Source: DATGPD01 sp041398565 (GTDB lineage Bacteria > Planctomycetota > UBA1135 > UBA2386). From it: DNA of 64,000 nucleotides. Each line of letters begins with the position of its first letter. The stretch's first letter is position 1. This document shows positions 16,267 through 25,133 of this stretch, piece after piece. Position numbers and translations under genes: made by a program. Where the stretch lies: assembly GCA_041398565.1 (NCBI GenBank), contig JAWKUN010000006.1:682001-746000 (forward strand), written 5' to 3'. Under the pieces are notes generated by a model. It saw only the letters and a program-made list of their open reading frames with translations, was not told where the DNA came from and did not search any database.

Positions 16267-17346
16267 ATGGCGGAAGCACCACGCAAGCAAACCCTGAAGC
16301 CTCTGCTGGAGGCTTGCTGCTGGTCGATCCGTGAGACGCTCGGGTCTCTCGTCGGCAAGAGGATCGAGATCGAGCCGAAGGGCTTCTCCGCCACCAGCCC
16401 GGACGAAGTCGCCTCCCGCCTGCGAGCGTCGATGGCCGTCGTGCGTGGCAAGCTCGACAAGATGTTCGCCGGCAAGACCGTTCGCTTCATGTGCGAGGCG
16501 CGCGAGGCGACCACCCTCGCCGGCGCGATGATGATGACGGCCGACGAAGTGCTGGCCGAGAGACGCAAGACCGGGCTGTTGGAGGGCGAGGAGCTGGAGG
16601 CCTTCTCCGAGGTGGCCAACGTCCTGTGCTCCGGCATCGACTCGGTGCTGCGTGAGCGCCTGCACGGTGAGGCCGGCCTGCGCTTGCAGGACCACGCCAC
16701 CCTGGCGCCGGCGGCGGTCGACACCTCGATGCTCGGCGAGGATCCGCTCTACGAACTGTCGCTCACCATCCAAGTCGAGGACTACGCACCGACGAAGGCG
16801 TCGATCTTCGTCGATCGGGCAACGGGCGACCGTTGGAACGGCGGTCCGGTGGAGTTCTCCGCTGCCGCATCCGCCAGCGCGGCCGGCGGCAACGGCGCCG
16901 AGTGTGCCAGCGACCCGAGCGGCGGCGTCGAGGAGGACGACGAGCCCGCCGCCCCGATCCGCGGCCGTCTCGCCGCCTTCCTCGTCGACGGCCACACCAC
17001 GCCCATGCTGCGGCGCGCGTGCCGCAGCATCGGCCTCGAGCTCGACAAGCGCCCGCGCGGCGAAGTGCCCAATCCGGCGGCCAACCGCGACGCGGTGATC
17101 TTCATCGAGGTGCCTCCGTCCGACGACAGGCGCTTCGACTGGTGCCGGCGCATCAAGACCTTCAGCCCCGGCACGAAGGTCGCCCTCCTCCTGGGCCTGC
17201 CGTCGCGGCATCAGGTGCTGCGGGCCGCCCGTGCCGGTGCCGACGTCGTGCTGGGCCATCCGATCGGCAAGGAGCTCCTGGTGGCGAAGCTCGGTCAGCT
17301 GCTCGAGCCAGCGCCCGTGGACGACTCCGGCGCCCCCACGACCTGA
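16267..17346 (+). CDS. CheC/CheX-like protein with degenerate C-terminal receiver-like domain
   Basis: 359 residues. Residues 1-185 resemble the CheC/CheX/FliY phosphatase fold; 'AFSEVANVLCSGIDSVLRERL' fits the helix carrying the conserved Glu-x2-Asn motif of CheC/CheX, with E and N present. An acidic, Gly/Ala-rich linker follows (about residues 195-235). The C-terminal 120 residues look like a receiver domain ('RLAAFLVDGHTTPMLRRAC', 'DAVIFIEVPPSDDR', 'KVALLLGLPSRHQVLRAARAGADVVLGHPI') but a clear phospho-accepting Asp is not visible. Possible role: dephosphorylation of CheY-type proteins or adaptor at the flagellar switch. It lies between the riboswitch-controlled sigma gene and the flagellar export operon. 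Confidence 0.65.
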   Translation: MAEAPRKQTLKPLLEACCWSIRETLGSLVGKRIEIEPKGFSATSPDEVASRLRASMAVVRGKLDKMFAGKTVRFMCEAREATTLAGAMMMTADEVLAERRKTGLLEGEELEAFSEVANVLCSGIDSVLRERLHGEAGLRLQDHATLAPAAVDTSMLGEDPLYELSLTIQVEDYAPTKASIFVDRATGDRWNGGPVEFSAAASASAAGGNGAECASDPSGGVEEDDEPAAPIRGRLAAFLVDGHTTPMLRRACRSIGLELDKRPRGEVPNPAANRDAVIFIEVPPSDDRRFDWCRRIKTFSPGTKVALLLGLPSRHQVLRAARAGADVVLGHPIGKELLVAKLGQLLEPAPVDDSGAPTT

Positions 17347-17379
17347 CGCCTTCGCTCCGGCCGCGCGAAGTAACAGGGT

Positions 17380-17396
17380 GGAGTCAGACACCAACT
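17380..17396 (+). repeat. REP-like half element (GGAGTC-GACACC motif)
   Basis: GGAGTCAGACACCAACT, followed by a small CACC-AACT-GGTG hairpin. It matches the arm of the large palindrome at 41093-41178 except for one substitution and one missing base. Such GGAGTCTGACACC cores resemble extragenic palindromic repeats mobilised by REP-associated transposases. No transposase gene is in the window. Confidence 0.45.
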
Positions 17397-17507
17397 GGTG
17401 GTAACGCGCTCGCAGCGCTGCGATCGACCACGCCACTGACGCGCACCACGACGCGCGAGTTGTGGTCGCGGCGGGCGCGCCCACTACAGATTGCGCAACG
17501 AGCGCTC

Positions 17508-17522
17508 GGCACGGACCTTGCT
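17508..17522 (+). promoter_or_regulatory. sigma54 (RpoN)-type promoter of the flagellar export operon
   Basis: GGCACGGACCTTGCT fits the -24/-12 consensus TGGCACG-N4-TTGCW except for the first T. The GG and GC dinucleotides are exactly ten bases apart. The predicted start of transcription is about 12 nt downstream of the -12 GC, just before the strong Shine-Dalgarno AGGAGAGG (17534-17541) of fliO. Sigma54 control of flagellar export and basal-body genes is common in bacteria. Confidence 0.65.
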
Positions 17523-17545
17523 AGAGAAAGCGCAGGAGAGGTCAG

Positions 17546-18133
17546 ATGCGAGACAAGCTTCGGTGGTTGGCAGTACCGCCTGCGCTGGCGTTGTTGCTCA
17601 TGTTCGGTCCCTGGCGCACGGCATCGCCGAAGCCACTCGAGGCCGACGGTCCATCGTCCGCCCCGGCGAAGAACGAGCCGACGCGCCCACCGTCGCTGGC
17701 GACGCCGGACATGACCCAGACGGTGTCCACCGTGCTCGGCGTGTGCCTGCTCGGCACGGCAGTGGTGCTCGGTCTGGCAAAGGCACGGGCGCGGGCACCC
17801 AGCCAAGGCTCGGCCATCGCCGTGCGCCAGAGCGTGCGCTTGTCGAGCCGACACACGGTCCACGCCATCGAGTTCGACGACCGGCTGCTGCTGCTGGGCG
17901 AGTGCGATGGCTCCTTGCGCGTACTGCACTCCGGCGAGGAACGCGAGTCCGCAGCTGTGCGCCCGGCGCCGGCCTTCGACGCACCCGACGACGAAGACGA
18001 TGGAGTGATGCTGAAGGACATGGTGATCCCGCGTCCACCCCGACCCGGGGCCGCAGCGCACGCCGCCAAGACCAACAACCGCGGGCTCGCCGACTTCCGC
18101 ACCCTGCTCGGCAAGACGCAGGTGCAGGCGTGA
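17546..18133 (+). CDS. fliO: flagellar biosynthesis protein FliO
   Basis: 195-residue protein assigned to FliO, an accessory of FliP assembly in the flagellar type III export gate. A signal-like hydrophobic N-terminus (residues 8-21) is followed by a Pro-rich stretch and a transmembrane helix at about 58-80 (TVSTVLGVCLLGTAVVLGLA). The cytoplasmic FliO domain then reads 'VRQSVRLSSRHTVHAIEFDDRLLLLGECDGSLRVL'; sequence conservation in FliO is always weak and this is a typical match. The position immediately before fliP supports the call. A perfect Shine-Dalgarno AGGAGAGG decides the ATG at 17546. The stop overlaps the fliP GTG (GTGA). Confidence 0.85.
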   Translation: MRDKLRWLAVPPALALLLMFGPWRTASPKPLEADGPSSAPAKNEPTRPPSLATPDMTQTVSTVLGVCLLGTAVVLGLAKARARAPSQGSAIAVRQSVRLSSRHTVHAIEFDDRLLLLGECDGSLRVLHSGEERESAAVRPAPAFDAPDDEDDGVMLKDMVIPRPPRPGAAAHAAKTNNRGLADFRTLLGKTQVQA

Positions 18134-18930
18134 TCCGCCTCCTGCTGGCGCTGGTGTTCGCCTGCACGCCGCTCGCGGCGCAGGCGCCCGTGAATTCGCC
18201 GTCCGCCGACCCCTCTCTCGCTTCGACGAGCGCCCAGGCTCCGTCACGAGCACCGTCGGTCAGCTTGCAGCTCACCGGAGCTTCCGGCACGCCCGACAAC
18301 GTCGGTGGCGCCGTCGAGATCGTCCTGATGATGACGCTGCTGTCGCTGGCGCCGGCCATCGTGCTGACGATGACCTGCTTCACGCGCATCATCATCGTGC
18401 TGTCCTTCCTCAAACGCGCGATGGCGATGCAGGAGCTGCCGCCGGCGCCGGTGGTCACCGGCTTCGCCATCTTCCTGACCCTGTTCATCATGAAGCCGGT
18501 GGCCAGCGACATCCACACGCTGGCCTTCAGGCCGTACGTGGAGCAGCAGATCTCGCTCGAGGAGGCCGGCAACCGCGCCGGCGCGCGCCTCAACCGGTTC
18601 ATGCTCAAGCAGACCCGCCCCGAGGACATCGCCCTCATCCTCGAGATGAGCGGCGGCCAACGCCCGGCGACGCCAGCCGACGTGCCGTTCCACGTCGCCG
18701 TGCCCGCTTTCATCCTGAGCGAGATGAAGACCGCGTTCCAGATGGGCTTCGTCCTGTTCCTGCCCTTCGTCGTGATCGACCTGGTGATCTCGTCGCTGTT
18801 GGTGTCGATGGGCATGTTCACGTTGCCACCGGTCGTCGTGTCCACGCCACTCAAGCTGCTGCTGTTCATCCTGGTGGACGGCTGGAACCTGGTGGTCAGC
18901 TCGCTGGCGCAGAGCTTCGTGGAGGTCTGA
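18130..18930 (+). CDS. fliP: flagellar export gate protein FliP
   Basis: 266-residue integral membrane protein, core of the FliP5-FliQ4-FliR1 export gate. It has a cleavable signal peptide (IRLLLALVFACTPLAAQA) as FliP proteins do. Signature segments are 'LAPAIVLTMTCFTRIIIVLSFL', 'FMLKQTRPEDIAL' and 'VAVPAFILSEMKTAFQMGF', ending with 'DLVISSLLVSMGMFTLPP'. Start is a GTG overlapping the fliO stop. The translated frame stays open upstream but that part lies in fliO. Confidence 0.96.
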   Translation: MIRLLLALVFACTPLAAQAPVNSPSADPSLASTSAQAPSRAPSVSLQLTGASGTPDNVGGAVEIVLMMTLLSLAPAIVLTMTCFTRIIIVLSFLKRAMAMQELPPAPVVTGFAIFLTLFIMKPVASDIHTLAFRPYVEQQISLEEAGNRAGARLNRFMLKQTRPEDIALILEMSGGQRPATPADVPFHVAVPAFILSEMKTAFQMGFVLFLPFVVIDLVISSLLVSMGMFTLPPVVVSTPLKLLLFILVDGWNLVVSSLAQSFVEV

Positions 18931-18931
18931 C

Positions 18932-19216
18932 GTGGACGAAGCCATGCTCACCGACCTGGCCAAGTCGACGCTGCTCACGGCGTTGGCTCTGGTTACGCCG
19001 GCACTCATCGTCGGCATGACCATCGGCCTCCTCGTCAGCCTCTTCCAAACCATCACGTCGGTACAGGAACAGACGCTGGCGATCGTGCCGAAGATGCTGG
19101 CCGTGGTCGCCACGCTGCTGCTCCTGCTGCCGTGGATCCTCACCACCCTGCGCGAGTTCGCACGCGGCCTGTACGAGAGCCTGGCCGTGTACGGCATGGC
19201 CGGCGTCTCGCCATGA
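18932..19216 (+). CDS. fliQ: flagellar export gate protein FliQ
   Basis: 94-residue protein with two transmembrane helices (TALALVTPALIVGMTIGLLV and MLAVVATLLLLLPWILTTL) joined by the conserved 'SLFQTITSVQEQTLAIVPK' loop. Length and motif are standard for FliQ of the export gate. It starts with GTG one base after the fliP stop, preceded by the GGAGG of the fliP tail. The end overlaps fliR by four bases (ATGA). Confidence 0.96.
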   Translation: MDEAMLTDLAKSTLLTALALVTPALIVGMTIGLLVSLFQTITSVQEQTLAIVPKMLAVVATLLLLLPWILTTLREFARGLYESLAVYGMAGVSP

Positions 19217-19989
19217 ACTGGGCGACGCAGTCTCTCCTGGCCTACGTGCCCTGCTTCATGCTGCACGTGATGCGGGCAGGCGCGCTCGTGTACTTCCTGC
19301 CGGGCCTCGGACAGGGTGCCGACACCCGCTGGCTGCGTCTGATCCTCGGTCTCTGCCTCGGCGCCATCTTCTGGTGGCTCGGCACGCGCACGATGGTGCT
19401 GACCGGTGGTCTGCCCCAGCTCATCGGCCTGGCGGTCGTCGAGTTGCTGATCGGTGCCGCCATCGGCTACGTCGTGCAGCTGGTCAGCGCCATCCTGGCC
19501 GTGGCCGGCGAGATCATCGCCCAGGAGATGGGCTTCACCATGGCGCAGGTGCTGGATCCGCTGTCCGGCGCGTCGACGCAGGTGGTCAGCCAGTTCCTGC
19601 AGCTCTTCGCGATGCTGATGGTGTTCGCGCTCGACCTGCACCACGACTTCCTGCGGGCCCTGGCGCGCGCATTCACCGCGATCCCGGTCGGCCACGGCTT
19701 CGATCCGGCTCTCCTGTTCCGGCGCACTTCGACCCTCGTCGCCTTCGCCCTGGAAGCCGGCGTGCGCTACGCGATGCCGGTGTTGGCGGTGATGCTCGTG
19801 GTCACGGCGACGCTCAGCGTGCTGTCGCGCGCGGTGCCCAACATCAACCTCATGGAGTTCAGCTTCGGCATCCGCATCCTCCTGGCGATGGCGATGGCGT
19901 TGCTGCTGCTCACCGAAGGCATGGCACCGCTCATCGAGAGCTTCCGCACGGTCATCGGCGGCGCCAACCGCCTGTTCACCGGGATGTGA
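19213..19989 (+). CDS. fliR: flagellar export gate protein FliR
   Basis: 258-residue integral membrane protein, the single-copy closing subunit of the FliPQR gate. About six hydrophobic segments are visible. Typical stretches are 'LAVVELLIGAAIGYVVQLV', 'GEIIAQEMGFTMAQVLDPLSG' and 'RAVPNINLMEFSFGIRILLAM', the last close to the family consensus 'vPQmNifvvgfPlki'. The ATG at 19213 overlaps the fliQ stop. Confidence 0.94.
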   Translation: MNWATQSLLAYVPCFMLHVMRAGALVYFLPGLGQGADTRWLRLILGLCLGAIFWWLGTRTMVLTGGLPQLIGLAVVELLIGAAIGYVVQLVSAILAVAGEIIAQEMGFTMAQVLDPLSGASTQVVSQFLQLFAMLMVFALDLHHDFLRALARAFTAIPVGHGFDPALLFRRTSTLVAFALEAGVRYAMPVLAVMLVVTATLSVLSRAVPNINLMEFSFGIRILLAMAMALLLLTEGMAPLIESFRTVIGGANRLFTGM

Positions 19990-19992
19990 TCG

Positions 19993-21078
19993 ATGCCACT
20001 GTTCCGCGACGACCAAGGCCGCACCGAGAAGCCGACCCCGACGCGCCTCAACGAAGCGCGACAGAAGGGGCAGGTCGCGCTGTCGCGTGAACTCATCATG
20101 GGTGGCGCACTGGTGGTCGGCGTGCTGGCCCTCGAGTACCTCGGTCCATGGCTGATCGCCTCCCTGCAGAGCGCGCTGGTCGCCGGGCTCAGCGTGCAGG
20201 ACGCGCGTGTCCGTCTCGGGCGTGGCGACGTGCCCGCCGCCATCGGCGCGCTCGTCGAGCCGGTGTTGGTCGTCGCGCCGCCGTTCGCCATCCTGCTGCT
20301 CATCGGCGTGGTCGGCGCGGCGCTGTTCGGCTACGGCCAGATCGGCGTTCACATCTCGCGCGAAGCCATCGGCTTTCGCCCCGAGCGCCTCAACCCGGCG
20401 CAGGGCCTGGCGCGCCTGTTCAACCCGGCGGCGCTGACCCGCACCGGACTGTCGGCGGCCAAGCTCCTGGTGCTCGGCGCGGTGCCGGCCCTGATTCTGT
20501 GGTCCGAACTGCCGACGCTGGTCGCCATGTTCGCCGCCGACGACACCCTCGCCATGGTGGCCTTCGCCGCTCAGCTGGCTCTGCGCACCATGTTCTGGAT
20601 CGCGGTGCCCGTGCTCGTGCTGTCGCTGCTCGACGTGCTGTGGCAGCGCCGCGAGCACATCCAGAATCTGATGATGACCAAGCAGGAGGTCGAGGACGAA
20701 CGCAAGCGCGCCGAAGGCGACCCACTCATCAAACGCCGGATCCGCACGGCGGCACTCAAGCTGGCGCGGCAGCGCATGCTCGAAGCCGTGCCGAAAGCCG
20801 ACGTCGTCGTCACCAACCCGACGCACTTCTCGGTGGCGCTGGCCTACGACCGGCTGGTGCACTCTGCACCGCGCGTGGTAGCCAAGGGCACCGACGCACT
20901 CGCGCTCAAGATCCGCGAGCTGGCCAAGGAGAACGACGTGCCGCTCATGGCCGATCCACCTCTGGCGCGGGCGCTGTTCCGAGCCTGCGACGTGGGCACC
21001 GAGATCCCCGAACGCTTCTACCAGGCGGTGGCGACCATCCTCGGCCACGTGTACCGCCTGAAGGGCAAGACCGCGTAG
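19993..21078 (+). CDS. flhB: flagellar export switch protein FlhB
   Basis: 361-residue protein controlling substrate-class switching of the flagellar export apparatus. The N-terminus 'EKPTPTRLNEARQKGQVALSRE' is the FlhB family signature, followed by four transmembrane helices. The cytoplasmic domain has the autocleavage motif NPTH at residues 275-278 ('VVTNPTHFSVALAYD'). It starts 3 bp after fliR. Confidence 0.97.
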   Translation: MPLFRDDQGRTEKPTPTRLNEARQKGQVALSRELIMGGALVVGVLALEYLGPWLIASLQSALVAGLSVQDARVRLGRGDVPAAIGALVEPVLVVAPPFAILLLIGVVGAALFGYGQIGVHISREAIGFRPERLNPAQGLARLFNPAALTRTGLSAAKLLVLGAVPALILWSELPTLVAMFAADDTLAMVAFAAQLALRTMFWIAVPVLVLSLLDVLWQRREHIQNLMMTKQEVEDERKRAEGDPLIKRRIRTAALKLARQRMLEAVPKADVVVTNPTHFSVALAYDRLVHSAPRVVAKGTDALALKIRELAKENDVPLMADPPLARALFRACDVGTEIPERFYQAVATILGHVYRLKGKTA

Positions 21079-21087
21079 CACCGCCCG

Positions 21088-23130
21088 ATGACCTCCATCG
21101 CCCCACCGACCGCCTCCCGCCACAACAACGCGCTGGCGTTGCTCGTCGTCGGCATCCTCGGCGTGATGCTGGTGCCGATGCCGACGGCGCTGCTCGACCT
21201 GAGCCTGGCGCTGAACCTCACCATCAGCTTGCTGATCGTGATGACCGTGCTCAACACGCCGCGGCCGATCGAGTTCTCGACCTTCCCGACCGTCCTGCTG
21301 TTCACGGCGCTGTTCCGCCTGGCACTCAACGTCGCCTCGACACGACTCATCCTGCTCGACGGCGACGCCGGCAACATCATCCGTGCGTTCGGCGACTTCG
21401 TCGTCGGCGGCAACTACCTGGTCGGCATCATCGTCTTCCTGATCCTGATCGTGATCCAGTTCGTGGTGATCACGCGCGGCCAGGGGCGCATCAGTGAGGT
21501 CGCGGCGCGCTTCACTCTGGACGCGATGCCCGGCAAGCAAATGGCGATCGACGCCGACCTCAACGCCGGCATCATCACCAACGAAGAAGCCAAGGATCGC
21601 CGCGCCGAGTTGACGCGCGAGGCCGAGTTCTACGGCGCCATGGACGGCGCCGGCAAGTTCGTGCGCGGCGACGCCATCGCCGGCGTCATCATCACCGCCA
21701 TCAACCTGGTGGGCGGCCTGCTCATCGGCGTGCTCGGCAAGGGTCTGGACGCGGCCGCCGCCTTCGACCGCTACGCCATGCTGACCGTCGGCGACGGGCT
21801 GGTGTCGCAGATCCCGGGCCTGCTCATCTCGACCTCGGCGGGCATCCTGGTGACGAAGAGTGCCAGCGAGCACGGCCTCGGCGGCGAGGTCGGCGGCCAG
21901 CTCTTGGGGCGTCCCGCGGCGATGCGCACCGCGGCCCTCGTCCTGTTCGCCCTCGGCCTGCTGCCCGGCATGCCGACCTTGGCGTTCTGGCTGATCACCG
22001 CGCTGGTCTGGCTGGCGGCGCAGCGCCGCGACACCAAGGCCAAGGCGCCCGCCGCGATCGAGGCCGACGCCTCCGCCGCCGACGGCGCCGAGCCCGCGGT
22101 CGAGGACCTGCTGGGTGTCGATCGACTCGGCATCGAGATCGGCTACCGCCTGATCAGTCTGGTGGAGAACGGCAAGCACGGCGGCCTGCTCGACCACATC
22201 CGCGCCGTGCGCCGTCAGTTCGCGCAGGACGTCGGCATCGTCATCCCGCCTATCCGCGTCAAGGACAACATCCAGCTCGAGCCGAACGTATACCGCGTGC
22301 AGCTCAACGGGCAGACGGTGGCCAAGGGCGAGCTGCGCGCCGGCCAGTTCCTGGCCATGGATCCCACCGGCCATGCGCCGCCGATCGCCGGCATCGACAC
22401 CGTCGAGCCGGCGTTCGGCCTGCCCGCCAAGTGGGTCGTCGAGGCCGACAAGGACCGGGCGGAGGTCGCCGGCTACACGGTGATCGACGCGCCCTCGGTG
22501 CTGGTGACGCACCTGGCCGAGGTCATCAAGTCGATCGCGCACGAGCTGCTGTCGCGCGACGACGTCAAGGCGCTCACCGACAACCTCAAGAAGAGCAATC
22601 CGGCCATCGTCGAGGAGCTGATCCCGAACCAGCTCGGGCTCGGCCTGCTGCACCAGGTGCTCAGCACGCTGCTGCGCGAGAAGGTGCCGATCAAGAACCT
22701 CGCCACCATTCTCGAGGCGCTGGCAGACGGCGTGCAAGAGAGCAAGGACGCGCGCGCCCTGGCAGAGCGCGCCCGAATCCGCTTGGCGCGCGCCATCGTG
22801 GCGCCGCACCTCGATCCCAAGGGCACCCTGCACGCCGCGGTCATCGATCCCAACCTCGAGCGCAGCCTGGCCGACGCGGTCACCGGCGCCGACGGCTTGA
22901 CCAGTCTGCCGCCAGGCTTCCTGGCGCGCTTCGTCGACAGCACGGCCGAGGCTCTCGGCAAGCTGAGCAAGAGCGGCCGCGACCCCGTGCTCATCACACG
23001 CGCTTCGTTACGACCGTTCCTGGCCGAGGCCGTGAGCGGCGTCGTTCCCGGCGCCGCCGTGTTGAGCTACCAGGAGACCGCGCCCGCCGACAAGGTCGAG
23101 ACCGTGGCCCGCATCGCCGTCCCCGTCTGA
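21088..23130 (+). CDS. flhA: flagellar export protein FlhA
   Basis: 680-residue transmembrane export component (FHIPEP family). Eight N-terminal helices include 'MLVPMPTALLDLSLALNLTISLLIVMTVL' (split across two helices) and the conserved cytoplasmic loop 'ISEVAARFTLDAMPGKQMAIDADLNAG'. A flexible Ala/Asp-rich linker (about residues 310-345) leads to the C-terminal nonameric docking domain, with 'IEIGYRLISLV' and 'PPIRVKDNIQLEPNVYRV'. It forms the energy-coupled inner ring of the export apparatus. It lies 9 bp after flhB. Confidence 0.97.
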   Translation: MTSIAPPTASRHNNALALLVVGILGVMLVPMPTALLDLSLALNLTISLLIVMTVLNTPRPIEFSTFPTVLLFTALFRLALNVASTRLILLDGDAGNIIRAFGDFVVGGNYLVGIIVFLILIVIQFVVITRGQGRISEVAARFTLDAMPGKQMAIDADLNAGIITNEEAKDRRAELTREAEFYGAMDGAGKFVRGDAIAGVIITAINLVGGLLIGVLGKGLDAAAAFDRYAMLTVGDGLVSQIPGLLISTSAGILVTKSASEHGLGGEVGGQLLGRPAAMRTAALVLFALGLLPGMPTLAFWLITALVWLAAQRRDTKAKAPAAIEADASAADGAEPAVEDLLGVDRLGIEIGYRLISLVENGKHGGLLDHIRAVRRQFAQDVGIVIPPIRVKDNIQLEPNVYRVQLNGQTVAKGELRAGQFLAMDPTGHAPPIAGIDTVEPAFGLPAKWVVEADKDRAEVAGYTVIDAPSVLVTHLAEVIKSIAHELLSRDDVKALTDNLKKSNPAIVEELIPNQLGLGLLHQVLSTLLREKVPIKNLATILEALADGVQESKDARALAERARIRLARAIVAPHLDPKGTLHAAVIDPNLERSLADAVTGADGLTSLPPGFLARFVDSTAEALGKLSKSGRDPVLITRASLRPFLAEAVSGVVPGAAVLSYQETAPADKVETVARIAVPV

Positions 23131-23216
23131 ACCATGAACCACCAAGCGCACGAAGAGCCCCTCCGGAGAACGGCCGCCGTCGCCGACCGCCCTGACCCGC
23201 AGGAGGGGTCCCGCCC

Positions 23217-24203
23217 ATGATGCTGCGCAGGATCCAGGCACCGACTCTGCAAGAAGCCCTGGTCGAGGTCGAGCGCCAGTGTGGTCGCGGCGCGCTGCTG
23301 ATCGAGACCCAGCGCACGGCACGCGGCTACTTGGTGGTCGCGTCGCAAGCGCCGAAAGCGCGCCCGCGGTCACGGCGCGCCCCGACCAGCCGCAGGCACT
23401 GGCTCCCCGGCTTCGCGCCGTTGGCCCGACGCGCCGCGGAGTTCGGCCTGAGCGAGACGACCTTGGCCGCCATCGAGGACGCCATGGGTGGCACCCGGGT
23501 GGAGCTCGGACGCCCGGGTGATCCGTCGGTCGACGCCCTGGCCGCACGCATCTTGAAGGCCCTGGTGAAGACCGCCGACCTCGCCGACGCCAGCTTCCGC
23601 GTGCTCGCCCTGTTGGGTCCGACCGGCGTCGGCAAGACCACGACGCTGGCCAAGCTGGCCGCGCGGGCACAGCGCGAGCGTGGCCAGTCGGTGGCGATCC
23701 TCACCGCCGACACCTACCGCGTCGCCGCAGTCGAGCAACTGCGCGCCTACGCCGACATGCTGCAGGTGCCCTTCGAGGTGGCCTTCACTCCGCTCGACCT
23801 CAAGCGCGCCCTGCAGCGCTTCGCGCACGTCGACCGTGTGTTCCTCGACACCAGCGGGCGCAGTCCCTTCGACCAGGAGGCCCTGGCGCAGGCGCGCGGC
23901 ACTCTCGAAGGCGCGCGCGCCGCCGGGCTGCTGTGCCTGCCGGCCGGCCTGCGCCGCGTCGACGCCGACGCCACGATCGCCGCGTTCGAACCACTCGGTG
24001 TCGATGCCGTGGCGCTCACCAAGTGGGACGAGACACGCGTGCCGGGCGAGGTCTTGTCGCGCTGCATCGAAGACGGTCTGCCGATCGCCTGCATCACCGT
24101 CGGACAGGAGGTCCCGGCCGACCTCCTCGACGCCGATGCCGGTGCCCTGGCCGCGAGCGCCTTGCGCCTGCAAGACGCGCAGGCACAGGCGGTGCTGTCG
24201 TGA
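23217..24203 (+). CDS. flhF: flagellar SRP-type GTPase FlhF
   Basis: 328-residue GTPase that sets flagellar position and number, usually at the cell pole. The P-loop is GPTGVGKTTTLAKLAA (about residues 136-151), followed by 'ILTADTYRVAAVEQLRAYADML', the SRP-GTPase signature, 'FLDTSGRSPFD' for G3 and 'ALTKWDET' for G4. The N-terminal B domain is short. About 85 bp separate it from flhA and its stop overlaps the flhG start (GTGA). Confidence 0.94.
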   Translation: MMLRRIQAPTLQEALVEVERQCGRGALLIETQRTARGYLVVASQAPKARPRSRRAPTSRRHWLPGFAPLARRAAEFGLSETTLAAIEDAMGGTRVELGRPGDPSVDALAARILKALVKTADLADASFRVLALLGPTGVGKTTTLAKLAARAQRERGQSVAILTADTYRVAAVEQLRAYADMLQVPFEVAFTPLDLKRALQRFAHVDRVFLDTSGRSPFDQEALAQARGTLEGARAAGLLCLPAGLRRVDADATIAAFEPLGVDAVALTKWDETRVPGEVLSRCIEDGLPIACITVGQEVPADLLDADAGALAASALRLQDAQAQAVLS

Positions 24204-25033
24204 ACGGTCAGGCGCGAGCGCTGTTGCTGCCGCGGCCGCCGCGGCCGGAACGCACGCCGCCCTGGATCGCGGTGTCCGGCGGCAAGGGCGGGGTCGGCAA
24301 GACACTGGTGGCGGTGAACCTCGCGCTGGGCCTGCAGAAGCTCGGCCACCGCACGCTGCTGGTCGACGCCGACCCCGGCCTCGCCAACATCGACGTCCAC
24401 TTGCGGCTGTCGGCGAGCCACGACCTCGAGGACCTCGCCGACGGCACCTGCGAGCCCTGGGAAGCGGTGGTCGATGGGCCCGCCCAGCTGCGCGTCGTGC
24501 TGGGACGCAGCGGCAGCACCCGGCTCGCCGGTGGTGACGCCGACGTGTTGCGTCGCGCTCTCGCCGGCGTGGCCACCGCCGCGCGCGGATGCGACGTGGT
24601 GGTGTGCGACACCGGTGCCGGCATCGGCCCGGCCGTGCTCGAGGTGTGCCGACAAGCCCGCCTGACGCTGGCCGTGACGACACCCGATCCCGCCGCGATC
24701 ACCGACACCTACGCGCTCGGCAAGGTGCTGCGCCAACACGGCCTTCCCGTGCCGCATCTGGTCGTCAACCAGGTTCGGAGCCTGGCGCAGGCTCGCGGCA
24801 TCGCCGAGCGTCTCGGCGGCGCGGTCGAGCGCTTCTTGTCCGTCCCCCTGCCGCACCTCGGCTCGCTGCGCCACGATCCCGGCATGGCGCGGTCGGTGGT
24901 CGAGCAACGCCCCTTCGCTGCCTTCGGCACCGGTGCGCCGATCGACGACCTTCGGGCGCTGGCGGTCGCCGCGGCTGCGGTGCTGGGGCTGGGAGCGCCG
25001 GCGATGTCGCCGCCCGTGGCGCTCGGCGTGTAG
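24200..25033 (+). CDS. flhG: flagellar number regulator FlhG (MinD/ParA-type ATPase)
   Basis: 277-residue ATPase that works with FlhF to limit flagellar number. The deviant Walker A is SGGKGGVGKT, followed by 'LLVDADPGLANIDVHLRL' and 'VVVCDTGAGIGPAVLEV'. These match FlhG/YlxH/FleN. The C-terminus lacks a recognisable membrane-targeting amphipathic helix. Start is GTG overlapping the flhF stop. An alternative identity as another MinD-family protein is unlikely given the position next to flhF. Confidence 0.93.
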   Translation: MNGQARALLLPRPPRPERTPPWIAVSGGKGGVGKTLVAVNLALGLQKLGHRTLLVDADPGLANIDVHLRLSASHDLEDLADGTCEPWEAVVDGPAQLRVVLGRSGSTRLAGGDADVLRRALAGVATAARGCDVVVCDTGAGIGPAVLEVCRQARLTLAVTTPDPAAITDTYALGKVLRQHGLPVPHLVVNQVRSLAQARGIAERLGGAVERFLSVPLPHLGSLRHDPGMARSVVEQRPFAAFGTGAPIDDLRALAVAAAAVLGLGAPAMSPPVALGV

Positions 25034-25041
25034 ACGCCCAG

Positions 25042-25064
25042 GGAGCAAGTGCCGCGAATCCTCG
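25042..25064 (+). repeat. 5' fragment of the ~180-bp structured repeat
   Basis: GGAGCAAGTGCCGCGAATC-CTCG repeats the first 22-25 bases of the element (copy at 5261: GAGCTGCAAGTGCCGCGGATC-CTCG). It starts 9 nt after the flhG stop codon. No partner arm GCGGCAC is found in the following 150 nt, so the copy is a remnant. The orientation is the same as the upstream gene. Confidence 0.55.
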
Positions 25065-25133
25065 GGAACGACCGAGCACCGGAACCCACCCGACGACGGC
25101 TACTGTGCTCGCACAACCCGAGGAGGCGAAACG

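Noticed and set aside
18244..22833. 1529-codon open frame antisense to fliP-flhA
   Set aside because: It mirrors the codon bias of the real flagellar genes on the plus strand. Its product is His/Gln/Asp-rich with no domain, and the plus-strand proteins are certain.
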